A DNA stretch of 64,000 bases from an uncultured Coriobacteriaceae bacterium (GCA_902786015.1 CADAAU010000002.1:246296-310295); one strand, 5' to 3'. Positions 25,090-34,783 are shown, counted from the stretch's first letter. Program-made: numbers and translations. Notes: generated from the letters alone by a model not told the origin.

Positions 25090-25248
25090 GAGTGTACCCA
25101 AATTGTATGGACCCTCACAAAATACCTGTTGGCAAGAGGCAGAAATGCAATTTGGGTACAGTAGCTAAAGTAGCCACTGTACCCAAATTGCATTTCGGGT
25201 TTTGTCCAACTGGCCTTTTGTGGCCTCGTGTGCAATTTGGGTACACTC
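25090..25248. repeat. 159-bp nested palindrome, repeat type 2 copy A
   Basis: Outer arms GAGTGTACCCAAATTGTA (25090-25107) and TGCAATTTGGGTACACTC (25231-25248) enclose inner arms AAATGCAATTTGGGTACAGT (25143-25162) and its perfect 20-bp inverse (25176-25195). Between them lie weaker pairs such as GTTGG/CCAAC. A second copy of exactly the same length lies at 49157-49315. The remaining gap to 25387 shows no gene. Confidence 0.85.
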
Positions 25249-25387
25249 GAGGTCTCCAAAACCTTAAAACACCGTCGCGATGTGCCCAAAAGCTGTGCCA
25301 TCAGCCCTCAGAGAAGTGTCATGCCGTCATTTCGTGTACCTATACTCCAATTCGAATCGACAAAAGCCCCTTTGGATGAGCCGCATC

Positions 25388-25567
25388 CTATGCTGTGACT
25401 TCCGTCCATGTGTGTCCGCACTTGTTGCAGTACCACACCTTGACCGTGCGGCCCAATCCATCCTTATACGACTCGGTGCACGTCACGTCTTCGCTGCCGC
25501 ATTGCGGGCAGTCGGGCTCAGCGAGCCACTCGTCGAGGTTTGTGCCACCCATTACTTCGTTTGCCAT
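25388..25567 (-). CDS. Zinc-ribbon microprotein, 59 aa
   Basis: The reverse-strand frame starts at an ATG preceded by GGGAGGAG and reads MANEVMGGTNLDEWLAE, then 'CPQCGSEDVTC' and 'WYCNKCGHTW'. Two CxxC pairs about 25 residues apart form a classical zinc ribbon. It has no membrane segment. It lies 28 bp downstream of the spermidine-synthase-like gene on the same strand, so it is probably co-transcribed. Its partner is unknown; related zinc ribbons bind nucleic acids or act as small adaptors. Confidence 0.8.
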   Translation of the reverse strand: MANEVMGGTNLDEWLAEPDCPQCGSEDVTCTESYKDGLGRTVKVWYCNKCGHTWTEVTA

Positions 25568-25595
25568 GTTGTCTCCTCCCTTGTAAACGCTGCGA

Positions 25596-26408
25596 TTACC
25601 ATGCTATCAGGGCATTGTTGCCCGCTTTGTGGGGTTCTTCCGGACGCTCGGGAATTATCCGTACGTGGGCGAATTCCTGCTTGAATGCGGCTTCGACCTC
25701 ACGAAGTGCCTTCGATCGCCGTCCCTCTAGGGGAGTACGCACGTTGCCGATGTAGAGGCCTCCCTCACGCAGGTGGTCGCGAATCGCTTGAGCGCCTTCC
25801 GTTCCCGATAGTCTTCCCAACGGACGGTTGCCCGCAAACGCGTCGTTGACGATGAGGTCAAACCCCTCTTCGTCATCCAGCAATCGACTGATTGCGTCGG
25901 CGCGGGTCAGAACGAGCTGCCCACTTCGCTCGGTCTTGAAGTCTGCAACAAGGCGATCGACAAAGAACTGATTTCGTGCGATCGCCTCGATTTTTGGGTC
26001 GATTTCCACTGCCTCGCACACGAAGTCGGGGCGGTACGCTACAAGCCATTTGGGAAACGAGTATCCGCCTCCGCCCATAACCAAAGCCCGACGACTCTGC
26101 GGCTTGGCATCGCGAGCCGCTCCAAAGGTGCGTCGCACCTCCTTGGCCCACGTTCGGTGATATGCGCACACAGGAATCCATAGTAGATCATCGTCTACGT
26201 AGCATACGCTTTGGTAGGTTCCGTTTACGTTCAGAAGGCGCACGGTCGTCCCGTCCTCATCCTCGGAATCGAACACCAACGCAGGACCAAAGCGCGTGTG
26301 CCAAGTAAACCACACGCCTCTCCATGCAAGAATGCGCGGCAGTGCCAGTCGAACGACGACGGCAAATACCGTGCCAACGAGCGTTGCGATTAGGAGCCCT
26401 TCGAGCAT
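25596..26408 (-). CDS. Spermidine synthase-like methyltransferase-fold protein, membrane-anchored
   Basis: 270 residues from the ATG ending at 26408, with GAAAGGG upstream; the longer frame to 26498 lacks a ribosome site. An N-terminal helix 'LEGLLIATLVGTVFAVVVRLAL' anchors it. The rest is a class I Rossmann fold with 'RRALVMGGGGYSFPKWL' (nucleotide-binding loop, about residues 110-125), 'CEAVEIDP' (acidic ribose-binding residue) and 'FDLIVNDAFAG', the order seen in SpeE/fused spermidine synthases. Polyamine synthesis is possible but not shown, as no SpeD or SpeA homologue is nearby. Confidence 0.75.
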   Translation of the reverse strand: MLEGLLIATLVGTVFAVVVRLALPRILAWRGVWFTWHTRFGPALVFDSEDEDGTTVRLLNVNGTYQSVCYVDDDLLWIPVCAYHRTWAKEVRRTFGAARDAKPQSRRALVMGGGGYSFPKWLVAYRPDFVCEAVEIDPKIEAIARNQFFVDRLVADFKTERSGQLVLTRADAISRLLDDEEGFDLIVNDAFAGNRPLGRLSGTEGAQAIRDHLREGGLYIGNVRTPLEGRRSKALREVEAAFKQEFAHVRIIPERPEEPHKAGNNALIAW

Positions 26409-26577
26409 AGTGCCCTTTCGTACTTCGTACAGAACAACCTGCTGCCCTGTGAACAGTCCTATGCATGTGGAAAAAGGGAACGAGTCCCTTTGTCGCACAT
26501 AGTTTGTGTTGAGCTATACTACACTATGCGAGATTGTGCAAACCGCATGTCGGTAGCGAACGCAACAGGAGGCATCA

Positions 26578-26778
26578 ATGATTCTAGGACTTGGCGTGCC
26601 AGAGCTTCTCGTTATTTTGCTGGTCGTTCTTGTCATCTTTGGACCCAAGAACCTTCCCAAGCTCGGTTCGGCTCTGGGCAAGACCGTAAAGAACGTGCGT
26701 GAGGGCATGGAAGACGAGGACGATTCCGATGAGGAGTCTGAGGACGATTCCTCAAATAAGGAAGACAAATCCGAATAG
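26578..26778 (+). CDS. tatA: Twin-arginine translocase subunit TatA
   Basis: 66 residues with ACAGGAGG before the ATG. It has a short N-terminal hydrophobic helix ('[17 protein letters not shown]'), the hinge '[18 protein letters not shown]' that defines TatA/E, an amphipathic helix and a very acidic tail ('[15 protein letters not shown]'). It builds the pore for folded protein export. No tatC is seen in the window. Confidence 0.93.
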   Translation: MILGLGVPELLVILLVVLVIFGPKNLPKLGSALGKTVKNVREGMEDEDDSDEESEDDSSNKEDKSE

Positions 26779-26817
26779 CAGGCGAGAAAGTACACATCAA
26801 CATAGAGCGAGGTGCGC

Positions 26818-27297
26818 ATGGCCACAACCGAGATAGTCCTTACACCAGAGGGATACAGCAAGTACGAGCAGGAGCTCAAGGACCTCGAGCGGGAGAAGCT
26901 CGAGATTGCCGATCAACTGCGCACGGCGCGTGAGTTCGGCGACCTCTCAGAGAACGCGGAATACGATGCGGCGCGTGAGGCGCAGGCACAGAACGAGGCC
27001 CGCATCAATGACGTTCGCCATATCCTCAATACGGCCCAGGTCATAGCCGAGGAGGTCGTTGGCGAGCGAGGGACCATGGTGTCGGTGGGTAGCACCGTCG
27101 AATTGGTTGACGGTGCGGGCAAGACGGTCAAGTTCACGATTGTGGGCACTACCGAGACCAATTCCCTGGCGCATCGCATCTCCAACGAGTCGCCGGCCGG
27201 TTCGGCACTGGTGGGTCACGTGGTGGGAGACCAGATTGCCTTCACGACGCCGGCAGGCAAGGTGCGTCAGTACACCATTGTTAGCATCACCCGCTAA
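26818..27297 (+). CDS. greA: Transcription elongation factor GreA
   Basis: 159 residues from the ATG at 26818 (GCGAGG about 6 bp upstream); a GTG at 26812 is an alternative. The N-terminal coiled coil carries 'LTPEGYSKYEQEL' and the acidic tip 'GDLSENAEYDAAREAQA' that reaches the RNA polymerase active site. The C-terminal FKBP-like domain has 'VGTTETN...RISNESPAGSALVGHVVGD'. It rescues backtracked polymerase by stimulating transcript cleavage. A strong terminator follows, then lysS. Confidence 0.96.
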   Translation: MATTEIVLTPEGYSKYEQELKDLEREKLEIADQLRTAREFGDLSENAEYDAAREAQAQNEARINDVRHILNTAQVIAEEVVGERGTMVSVGSTVELVDGAGKTVKFTIVGTTETNSLAHRISNESPAGSALVGHVVGDQIAFTTPAGKVRQYTIVSITR

Positions 27298-27352
27298 TTC
27301 CGTCGCAGTCGCGGCGTTGCAAAACAGGGGGACAGTCCCCTATGTCTGACTG

Positions 27353-27380
27353 AGAACAGGGGGACTGTCCCCCTGTTCTT
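27353..27380 (+). terminator. Strong hairpin between greA and lysS
   Basis: AGAACAGGGGGAC and GTCCCCCTGTTCT form a perfect 13-bp inverted repeat around one base. A shorter GGGGGACAGTCCCC hairpin lies 27 bp upstream, so the block is a tandem palindrome rather than a simple terminator. It ends 19 bp before the lysS start. Confidence 0.65.
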
Positions 27381-27398
27381 ATCGCGTAAAGGAGCATC

Positions 27399-29939
27399 AT
27401 GGCACAGCAAGAGAATGTCGCGTCGAACGACGAACGGGCGATGCGGCGGGCAAGGCGTCAGGCCCTGTTGGATGCCGGTGTCAATCCCTATCCCATAGCC
27501 TCCGAAGTCACGACGCGTGTGGCGGAGCTCGTCGAGCGTTGCGATAGCCTAGAGCCGGGCGCTGTGGAAGATGGCGAGGGCGGGCTGCACATCGCGGGCC
27601 GCATTCGTGCTAAGCGTGGGCATGGCAAGCTCGCTTTCATGGACATCGAGGATTGCACAGGGCAAATCCAGCTGTTCTGCCGTATCAATAACATGGACGA
27701 GGAGTCATGGGCGCTTATTGGCCAGCTTGACGTGGGCGACATCGTCGAAGCCGTTGGCTGTCCCACGCGCACAAAGCGCGGCGAGCCATCGCTCATGGTT
27801 AGCAGCCTCAGGCTTCTCTCAAAGTCCCTGCGGCCCCTCCCCGAGAAGTTTCACGGTCTTTCAGACCGCGAAATGCGTTATCGCCAGCGTTACGTGGACC
27901 TTATCATGAATCCCGAGGTCAAAAACACGTTCGTCCAGCGTTCGCGCATCATATCGGCCATCCGCCGCTACATGGAAGACCTGGGATACCTTGAGGTCGA
28001 GACCCCAATTCTGCAAGAGACGCTCGGCGGCGCCAACGCCAAGCCGTTTACCACGCACTTTAACGTGCTCGACCAGGATTGCTACCTGCGCATTGCCACC
28101 GAGCTGCACCTCAAGCGCTGCATCGTGGGCGGCATGGAGCGCGTGTTTGAGGTGGGTCGCCAGTTCCGCAACGAGGGCATGGACCTTACGCACAATCCCG
28201 AGTTCACTTCGATGGAGGCCTATTGCGCTTACGGCGATCTTTCCACGATGAAGGAGCTTTCCGAAGGGTTGTTCCAAGCGTGCGCGGCTGCCATTGGCAA
28301 GGGCGACGTCATCGAATACCAGGGTCAAAAAGTCGACCTTAGCAGTCCGTGGCGCTCGGCGCCCATGAGCGAGCTCGTGAGCGAGGTGCTGGGGGAGGAG
28401 TTGAGCATCGACACCCCCGTTGAGCACCTGCGTGAGTTGCTGAGCGCAAACGACCTTGAGTGGGATGCGAGCTGGGGCGCGGGCAAGCTCATCTTTGAGC
28501 TGTATGACGAGCTCGTGGAAAAGACGCTCGTCAACCCCACCTTCGTGTGCGACTACCCCGTGGAGGTGAGTCCTCTCGCAAAGCGCAAGGATGACGACCC
28601 GCGGCTCACGGATCGCTTTGAGCTCGTGGTATGTGGCAAAGAGTACGCAAACGCATTTAGCGAGCTCAACGATCCGGTGGACCAGGAAGAGCGCTTTGCG
28701 GCGCAGGTTGCGGCCAAAGCGGCCGGCGACGACGAGGCCATGGAGTACGACTACGATTATGTGCGAGCGCTCGAGTATGGCATGCCCCCTGCTGGCGGCA
28801 TCGGCTTTGGTGTCGACCGCATGATTATGCTGTTCTGCGATCAACCCGCTATTCGCGATGTGCTGCTCTTCCCGCATTTGCGTCCTGAGCGTCGCGAACA
28901 GCCCAAGGCGGTCGTGTCGGACGCGCCAGCGGACGACAAGCTCGAAGCGGGCATCTCGCGCGAGGTGGCATTCGAGCTACTCAAACGCTACAACAAGGAT
29001 TCCTTCCATGTGAAGCACGGAGAGACCCTCGAAGGCCTCATGCGTTACTACGCCCAAAAGCACGATCCAAAGAATGTCGACTTCTGGGGGCTCGTCGGCC
29101 TTCTTCACGACCTCGACTGGGAGATGTGGCCCGACCCCGTGCAGCATACGGTAAAGACGGCCGAGCTGCTGGAGGAAGCAGGCGCGAATCCCGCATTGGC
29201 CCACGCCATACAGACGCACAATCACGCACAAAACGACGAGCTGCCGAGTCCGGAGCACGTTATGGAGAAATGGCTTTATGCCACTGACGAGCTGAGCGGT
29301 CTCATTCAGGCGTGCGTGCGTATGCGCCCATCGCATAGTGTCGTGGACTTTAATGTCAAGTCTCTGCGCAAGAAGTTCAAGACAAAGAGCTTTGCCGCCG
29401 GCTGCAATCGCCAGATTATCTCTGAGGGCGCCGAGATGCTTGGCATGGAGCTTAGCGAGCTGTTTGCGAGCGTCATCGAAGCGATGAAGGCCATCGCACC
29501 TGTGGGAGACATATACGCCCAACCTGTCGAGGAGACCGAAAGTGAAGGGGCTGAGGTCCAGATTCCAAAGGAGGGCATCTACGTCGAGCCGCTCTTTTCC
29601 GACGAGGTGGACTTCGCGACCTTTTGCCGTTCCGACTTTCGCGTGGTCAAGGTCAAGGCATGCGAGGAGGTGCCAAAGAGCAAGAAGCTCCTGCGGTTTA
29701 CGCTTGACGACGGCACCGATGTCGACCGTACCATTCTGAGCGGCATCAAACAGTTCTACAGCCCCGAAGAACTGGTGGGCAAGACGCTCGTGGCAATTCT
29801 CAACCTGCCTCCTCGAAAGATGATGGGCATCGAATCATGTGGCATGCTCATCTCTGCAATTCACAAGGAGGACGGCAAGGAGGCGTTGCATCTGCTTATG
29901 GTCGATGATGCTATCCCAGCCGGAGCAAAGCTGTCCTAG
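27399..29939 (+). CDS. lysS: Lysyl-tRNA synthetase fused to HD and tRNA-binding domains
   Basis: 846 residues against about 500 for usual class II LysRS; AAAGGAGC precedes the ATG. Residues about 60-130 form the OB anticodon-binding fold; motif 2 'VGRQFRNEGMD' (about 254) and motif 3 'GIGFGVDRMIML' (about 467) show an intact catalytic core. Residues about 517-700 form an HD-type domain ('KHGETLEGL', 'GLLHDLDWEMWPD', 'THNHAQND'). Residues about 737-846 form a Trbp111/EMAP-like tRNA-binding domain ('DFRVVKVKACEEVPKSKKLL', 'GIESCGMLISA'). It charges tRNA-Lys; the tail domain should raise tRNA affinity. The role of the HD part is unknown. Confidence 0.93.
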   Translation: MAQQENVASNDERAMRRARRQALLDAGVNPYPIASEVTTRVAELVERCDSLEPGAVEDGEGGLHIAGRIRAKRGHGKLAFMDIEDCTGQIQLFCRINNMDEESWALIGQLDVGDIVEAVGCPTRTKRGEPSLMVSSLRLLSKSLRPLPEKFHGLSDREMRYRQRYVDLIMNPEVKNTFVQRSRIISAIRRYMEDLGYLEVETPILQETLGGANAKPFTTHFNVLDQDCYLRIATELHLKRCIVGGMERVFEVGRQFRNEGMDLTHNPEFTSMEAYCAYGDLSTMKELSEGLFQACAAAIGKGDVIEYQGQKVDLSSPWRSAPMSELVSEVLGEELSIDTPVEHLRELLSANDLEWDASWGAGKLIFELYDELVEKTLVNPTFVCDYPVEVSPLAKRKDDDPRLTDRFELVVCGKEYANAFSELNDPVDQEERFAAQVAAKAAGDDEAMEYDYDYVRALEYGMPPAGGIGFGVDRMIMLFCDQPAIRDVLLFPHLRPERREQPKAVVSDAPADDKLEAGISREVAFELLKRYNKDSFHVKHGETLEGLMRYYAQKHDPKNVDFWGLVGLLHDLDWEMWPDPVQHTVKTAELLEEAGANPALAHAIQTHNHAQNDELPSPEHVMEKWLYATDELSGLIQACVRMRPSHSVVDFNVKSLRKKFKTKSFAAGCNRQIISEGAEMLGMELSELFASVIEAMKAIAPVGDIYAQPVEETESEGAEVQIPKEGIYVEPLFSDEVDFATFCRSDFRVVKVKACEEVPKSKKLLRFTLDDGTDVDRTILSGIKQFYSPEELVGKTLVAILNLPPRKMMGIESCGMLISAIHKEDGKEALHLLMVDDAIPAGAKLS

Positions 29940-29960
29940 CGCACGAAATAAACGATTGGC

Positions 29961-30003
29961 CAAGCAATGAAGCAATGGAGACTCTCCGTTGCTTCATTGC
30001 TTG
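29961..30003 (+). terminator. Hairpin after lysS
   Basis: A perfect 15-bp stem CAAGCAATGAAGCAA/TTGCTTCATTGCTTG with a 13-nt loop starts 22 bp after the stop. No T-run is seen. Confidence 0.6.
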
Positions 30004-30129
30004 TGCTGTCGCGTGTCATGTTCCATAAAATGTAAGATACGGGTATGCTACATATACGATTTGGGTAAACCACACTTGTCAAACCAGACGAGGCCGCGCT
30101 TTTGCGGCCAAGGGGAAGAGAGACCCAAT

Positions 30130-32733
30130 ATGTTTGAAAAGTTTACCGACAAGGCGCGTCGGGTGATGAACCTTGCGCAGGACGAGGCACGAAACCTCGG
30201 GCGCATGTTCGTCGGCACCGAGCACCTGTTGCTTGCGCTCATCAAGGAAGGCGAGGGCGTCGCCGCGCAGGCGCTTGCCAAGCTCGACGTCACCTACGAC
30301 GAGACCATTGCGACCGTACGCAGCCTTTCCAAGGACGACGGCGAGCCCACGCCGGGTGGCCACATTCCCTTTACACCACGCGCGAAGCGGGTGCTCGAGG
30401 GGTCCTATCGAGAGATGATGAACCATGGGCAGACCTACATCGCCACCGAGCATCTGTTGCTCGGCATCGTGAACGAGGGAAATGGTCGTGCCATGGAGAC
30501 ACTCGGGCGCATGGGCGTCTCGGGCGACGCGGTGCGCAACTCCGTTGACGAGCTTATCTCGAACGGCTCCCAGCAAGAAACGCACAACGGTCGCCAGGCC
30601 GCAGGCGTGGGTGACGTCCGTGGCGCCAATCCAAATCCGTTCGCGGGCATGCCCCAGGGCGCGCCGAATGACGAAGGCTCGCTGCTTGAGCGCTTTGGCC
30701 GCAACCTTACCAAGCTGGCGTCGGACGGCGCACTCGATCCGGTCATAGGCCGCGACCGCGAGGTGGAGCGCGTCATGCAGGTCATGGCTCGCCGCCAAAA
30801 GAACAATCCGCTCATCCTGGGCGATCCTGGCGTGGGCAAGACGGCCGTAGTCGAGGGATTGGCCCAGCTCATAGCTGGTGGCAACGTACCCGACATCCTG
30901 CGCGACAAGCAGATCTGGACGCTCGATATCGCCGCGCTCGTGGCAGGTTCCAAATACCGCGGAGAGTTCGAGGAGCGCCTCAAGAAGGTCATTTCGGAGG
31001 TCATGGAGTCAAAGAACGCCATCCTCTTCATTGACGAGATGCACACCATCATGGGCGCGGGCTCGGCCGAGGGATCCATCGATGCGGCGAGCATCCTCAA
31101 GCCGCCCCTCTCGCGTGGCGAGATCCAGGTGATAGGTGCCACTACGGCTGATGAGTACCGCAAGCACATCGAGAAGGACTCGGCGCTCGAGCGGCGCTTC
31201 CAGCCAGTGAACATCGGTGAGCCGTCACCGGAGGACACGCTCCAGATCCTTAAGGGCTTGCAATCCGCCTACGAGGCCCATCACCATGTTCGCTATACCG
31301 ACGAGGCGCTTGCAGCGGCAGTCTCGCTTTCGAATCGCTACGTTCAGGACCGCTTCTTGCCCGACAAGGCAATCGACCTGCTCGACGAGGCCGGAGCCCG
31401 CACGCGCGTGCATAAGATGGCGCTTCCGCCCGAGCTCGCGAAGGTGGACGATGCGCTGGCTCAGGTGCGTCAGGCCAAGTCTGATGCGGCCGCTGCCCAA
31501 GAGTTCGAGGAGGCTGCCCGTCTGCGTGACGAGGAGCGCGAGCTCAACGCAAAGAAGGCAGAGCTCGAGCAGGCATGGCGCGAAGAGATGGATGCCAACG
31601 TGGTGGTTGTTACCGAAGACGACATTGCCGACGTGGTCTCGTCCATCTCGGGCGTACCGGTGAGCAACCTCACCGAGGCCGAGGCCAGCAAGCTGTTGCG
31701 CTGCGAGGAGGCTCTGCACCAGCGCGTCATCGGCCAAGAAGAGGCCGTCAATGGCGTGAGCCGAGCGATTCGTCGCAGCCGCTCGCCGCTTAAGGATCCG
31801 CGCCGTCCAGGCGGCTCTTTCATCTTCCTCGGGCCGTCTGGCGTCGGCAAGACCGAGCTCGCCAAGGCGCTTGCGGAGTTCTTGTTTGGCAGCGAGGATG
31901 CACTTATTAGCTACGACATGAGTGAGTTCATGGAGAAGCACGCCGTGAGCAAGCTCGTGGGTGCCCCTCCGGGATATGTGGGATACGACGAGGGTGGCGA
32001 ACTCACCAAGGCTGTTCGTCGGCGTCCGTACTCGGTGGTCCTGTTCGACGAGATCGAGAAGGCCCATCCGGACGTGTTCAACATCCTGCTGCAGATTCTG
32101 GATGAGGGTCGGCTCACCGACGGGCAAGGGCGCACGGTTGACTTCTCGAACACCGTCATCATCATGACCTCCAACATCGGTGCGCGCGACATCGCGCATA
32201 CCACCACGATGGGGTTCGGCGGCTCCTCGAGCGGACTTTCCGACTCCGAGATCAACTCGCGCGTGATGAGCGAGCTCAAGAAGCTCTTCCGCCCCGAGTT
32301 CCTCAACCGTGTGGACGAGGTCGTCGTGTTCAAGTCGCTCACGGGTGAGCAGCTTCGTGGAATCGTGGACCTCATGGTTGCCGACCTGCGCCGTCGCCTG
32401 TTTGGTCAGGGCATGTCGGTGGAGCTCACCGATGCCGCACGTGACTTGGTGGCAAAGCGTGGTACCGACAAGATCTACGGTGCTCGACCGCTTCGCCGCG
32501 CAATCCAGACGCTCATCGAGGACCCTCTTGCCGAAGAGATGCTTCAAGGCAAGTGGCAGGCGGGCGACATCATCTATGTGGATGTGTCGGAGGACGGCGA
32601 AACTCTGGCGTTCAGCAAGGGTGCGGGCGAGATTGCTGCGCCTGAGGAGCGCTTGCACATGGAGCTGCCCAAACCGCGCAATCGCTGGACGGGAGCGCGT
32701 ACGCCGGCACCCGACGCCGCTTCGGCTGAGTAG
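30130..32733 (+). CDS. clpC: ATP-dependent Clp protease ATPase subunit ClpC
   Basis: 867 residues from the ATG at 30130; the upstream frame extension to 29989 is not coding-like. It has an N-terminal Clp_N repeat domain (about 5-145, '[19 protein letters not shown]'), a first AAA domain with '[15 protein letters not shown]' and '[15 protein letters not shown]', a UVR-type middle segment ('[20 protein letters not shown]', about 455-480), and a second AAA domain with '[15 protein letters not shown]' and '[15 protein letters not shown]'. It unfolds substrates for ClpP. The radA, ctsR, mcsA and mcsB genes that often flank clpC in Firmicutes are absent here. Confidence 0.97.
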   Translation: MFEKFTDKARRVMNLAQDEARNLGRMFVGTEHLLLALIKEGEGVAAQALAKLDVTYDETIATVRSLSKDDGEPTPGGHIPFTPRAKRVLEGSYREMMNHGQTYIATEHLLLGIVNEGNGRAMETLGRMGVSGDAVRNSVDELISNGSQQETHNGRQAAGVGDVRGANPNPFAGMPQGAPNDEGSLLERFGRNLTKLASDGALDPVIGRDREVERVMQVMARRQKNNPLILGDPGVGKTAVVEGLAQLIAGGNVPDILRDKQIWTLDIAALVAGSKYRGEFEERLKKVISEVMESKNAILFIDEMHTIMGAGSAEGSIDAASILKPPLSRGEIQVIGATTADEYRKHIEKDSALERRFQPVNIGEPSPEDTLQILKGLQSAYEAHHHVRYTDEALAAAVSLSNRYVQDRFLPDKAIDLLDEAGARTRVHKMALPPELAKVDDALAQVRQAKSDAAAAQEFEEAARLRDEERELNAKKAELEQAWREEMDANVVVVTEDDIADVVSSISGVPVSNLTEAEASKLLRCEEALHQRVIGQEEAVNGVSRAIRRSRSPLKDPRRPGGSFIFLGPSGVGKTELAKALAEFLFGSEDALISYDMSEFMEKHAVSKLVGAPPGYVGYDEGGELTKAVRRRPYSVVLFDEIEKAHPDVFNILLQILDEGRLTDGQGRTVDFSNTVIIMTSNIGARDIAHTTTMGFGGSSSGLSDSEINSRVMSELKKLFRPEFLNRVDEVVVFKSLTGEQLRGIVDLMVADLRRRLFGQGMSVELTDAARDLVAKRGTDKIYGARPLRRAIQTLIEDPLAEEMLQGKWQAGDIIYVDVSEDGETLAFSKGAGEIAAPEERLHMELPKPRNRWTGARTPAPDAASAE

Positions 32734-32752
32734 CATGCTTTTTTAGGAGAGC

Positions 32753-32790
32753 GGCAGCCCTCTGGCCAGCGCCGGGGGCTGCTTTTGTTT
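32753..32790 (+). terminator. Intrinsic terminator after clpC
   Basis: GCAGCCC pairs with GGGCTGC around a 15-nt loop, followed directly by TTTTGTTT. Confidence 0.75.
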
Positions 32791-32905
32791 ATCTGCGAAT
32801 GGGCGTCTTGTCGTTAAATCTGACTCGTTCGCGTCACCCTTGGGTGTTTCTCGCGTATACTTTGGTAGCCATTCTTTTTTCGTCTTGGAGGAGGCGAACC
32901 ACGCA

Positions 32906-33973
32906 ATGCAGGACAACCAGACTTCAACCAGCACTCAGCACCGCATTGACGAGGCAATTCGCATGACAGCTCCAGGGACGGCGTTACGCCATGCCCTCGA
33001 CATGATTCTTGCCGGCCATATGGGTGCGCTCATCTGTGTTGGCGACGAGCAAAAGGTCATCAATTCCGGTAATGACGGTTTTCCACTCAACATCTCGTTC
33101 ACGGCCAACCGACTCTTTGAGCTGTCAAAGATGGACGGCGCCATAGTCGTAGACGGTCGTCTGAACCAAATTCTTCGCGCGAACTATCACCTCAATCCCG
33201 ATTCCGCACTTCCAACAAGTGAGACGGGTATGCGTCACCGCACTGCGGCGCGTATGAGTCTGCTTACGGACGCCTTGGTCATATCGGTGTCCGAACGCCG
33301 GCAGGTCATTCACTTATTTATTGACGGCCGTGGTATCCAGCTCAAGACCGTCCAAGAACTCATGGGTTCAGTCAACCAGCTCATCGTGGCGATGCAGAGC
33401 ACGCGACAGGCACTCGACCATCGTCTGCGTCGTCTTACTACGCTTGAGCTCGAAAACCAGGTAACGCTGGACGACCTCACCGAAATCTTTTATCTGTTTG
33501 AGGTGCTCACCACAGCCGGCGAGGACCTCGGCAAGATTGTTCTTGCCTTGGGCAGCGAGGGCCGTACGGTCCAGATGCAACAGGAAGAGTTTCTTGGCAA
33601 CCTCGACGACGAGTACACACTCATGATTCGCGACTATGCGGCCGACAGTTCCGAAGAAAACGCCAAGGCCATCCGTCGGGCGCTCGACGATACGGCCAAC
33701 TCGCAGGTCCACAAGGCTGCAAACATTGCACATCTACTCGGTTACGATGACATCCGCGAAGACACCGTTATGACGCCTCTTGGCCTACGTACGCTCTCCA
33801 ATGTGAGCGTGGTGCGCGAGGGCATGGCCGACAAGATCGTAGACGAGTATGGCTCGCTGCAAGACCTCATCGACGTCATTGACGAGAACCCCGAGCGTCT
33901 GGAAGAGACGGGCGTGCGCAATCCGTCAATTTTGGCCGACAGCCTGTATCGCATGTGGGGCAAGCACTCATGA
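32906..33973 (+). CDS. disA: Diadenylate cyclase DisA
   Basis: 355 residues, the normal DisA length. The ATG at 32906 follows GGAGGAGG; the frame from 32840 has no site. The DAC domain (about 10-145) holds 'MDGAIVVDGRLNQI' and 'GMRHRTAARMS', the DGA and RHR catalytic motifs. A helical linker and a C-terminal helix-hairpin-helix DNA-binding domain ('VVREGMADKIVDEYGSLQDLI') follow. It scans DNA and makes c-di-AMP from two ATP, pausing at branched DNA. Its stop overlaps the ispD start (ATGA), so the two are translationally coupled. Confidence 0.96.
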   Translation: MQDNQTSTSTQHRIDEAIRMTAPGTALRHALDMILAGHMGALICVGDEQKVINSGNDGFPLNISFTANRLFELSKMDGAIVVDGRLNQILRANYHLNPDSALPTSETGMRHRTAARMSLLTDALVISVSERRQVIHLFIDGRGIQLKTVQELMGSVNQLIVAMQSTRQALDHRLRRLTTLELENQVTLDDLTEIFYLFEVLTTAGEDLGKIVLALGSEGRTVQMQQEEFLGNLDDEYTLMIRDYAADSSEENAKAIRRALDDTANSQVHKAANIAHLLGYDDIREDTVMTPLGLRTLSNVSVVREGMADKIVDEYGSLQDLIDVIDENPERLEETGVRNPSILADSLYRMWGKHS

Positions 33974-34734
33974 GGGAGACATGCGCGTGCGCGTGTCCCG
34001 AGCGGTTGGGAAGCAAAGAAGCAGGGTCCGATACCTGCGCCATTGTTCTTGCCGGTGGGTCGGGCGAGCGGTTTGGTGACCCGCGTGGCAAGCAGTTCGT
34101 CGAGCTCTGCGACCTTCCATTGGTGGCGTGGTCGATTTTGGCGTTCGATCGTGCGCCGAGCGTCGATGCGCTTGTGGTGGTTTGCGCTGCCGACCGTATG
34201 GACGAGATGCGCTATGATGTTTTGGCTCGTATTGAGCTCCGGCACGAGGTGACTTTGGCCGCGGGTGGCGCAACACGGCAGGACTCGGTGTTTTCGGGCC
34301 TGATGGCTTCGCCTGCGAGCTGTGAGTTCGTGGCAATACATGATGGGGCGCGTCCTCTCATCGAGCAGGATGACATAGAGCGCTGCATTGCTGCCGTGCG
34401 TGACGATGTACGTGTGGATGGAGCAATATGCGCTGCGCAGGTGACCGACACCATAAAGGTGGTGGACGATTCGGGTGCGATTACCACCACTCCCGATCGT
34501 GCCTGCCTGTGGAGCGCGCAGACGCCCCAGACGTTTAGGCGAGCGGCGATTATTGCCGCCCACGAGGCGGCCTTGCTCGAAGGGGCGATTGGCACCGATG
34601 ACGCAAGCCTGCTTGAGCGCAAAGGCAAGAGAGTGCTGGTAGTACAGACGCCTCGCGACAACCTCAAGGTTACGGTGCCCGAGGACTTGGGTGTGGCCGA
34701 GGCGATTCTGGCGGCTCGGATGGGCATTTCGTAG
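33970..34734 (+). CDS. ispD: 2-C-methyl-D-erythritol 4-phosphate cytidylyltransferase
   Basis: 254 residues; the ATG overlaps the disA stop. After a short 24-residue lead it shows '[20 protein letters not shown]' (CTP-binding loop), '[15 protein letters not shown]', 'IHDGARPLI' and 'AQTPQTFR', the complete IspD signature set. It forms CDP-methylerythritol in the non-mevalonate isoprenoid pathway. ispF follows 49 bp later, as in many bacteria. Confidence 0.96.
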   Translation: MRETCACACPERLGSKEAGSDTCAIVLAGGSGERFGDPRGKQFVELCDLPLVAWSILAFDRAPSVDALVVVCAADRMDEMRYDVLARIELRHEVTLAAGGATRQDSVFSGLMASPASCEFVAIHDGARPLIEQDDIERCIAAVRDDVRVDGAICAAQVTDTIKVVDDSGAITTTPDRACLWSAQTPQTFRRAAIIAAHEAALLEGAIGTDDASLLERKGKRVLVVQTPRDNLKVTVPEDLGVAEAILAARMGIS

Positions 34735-34783
34735 TTCGCGCGAACAGGCCGGTCCTGCGCAAAAGGTGGAGAGAGGAGCTCAC

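Noticed and set aside
27861..28877. Reverse frame (338 codons) opposite lysS
   Set aside because: It is a shadow of the LysRS catalytic core.
31225..32736. Long reverse frame (503 codons) opposite clpC
   Set aside because: It mirrors clpC codon bias at high GC; the forward frame has all ClpC motifs and the reverse reading has no family features.
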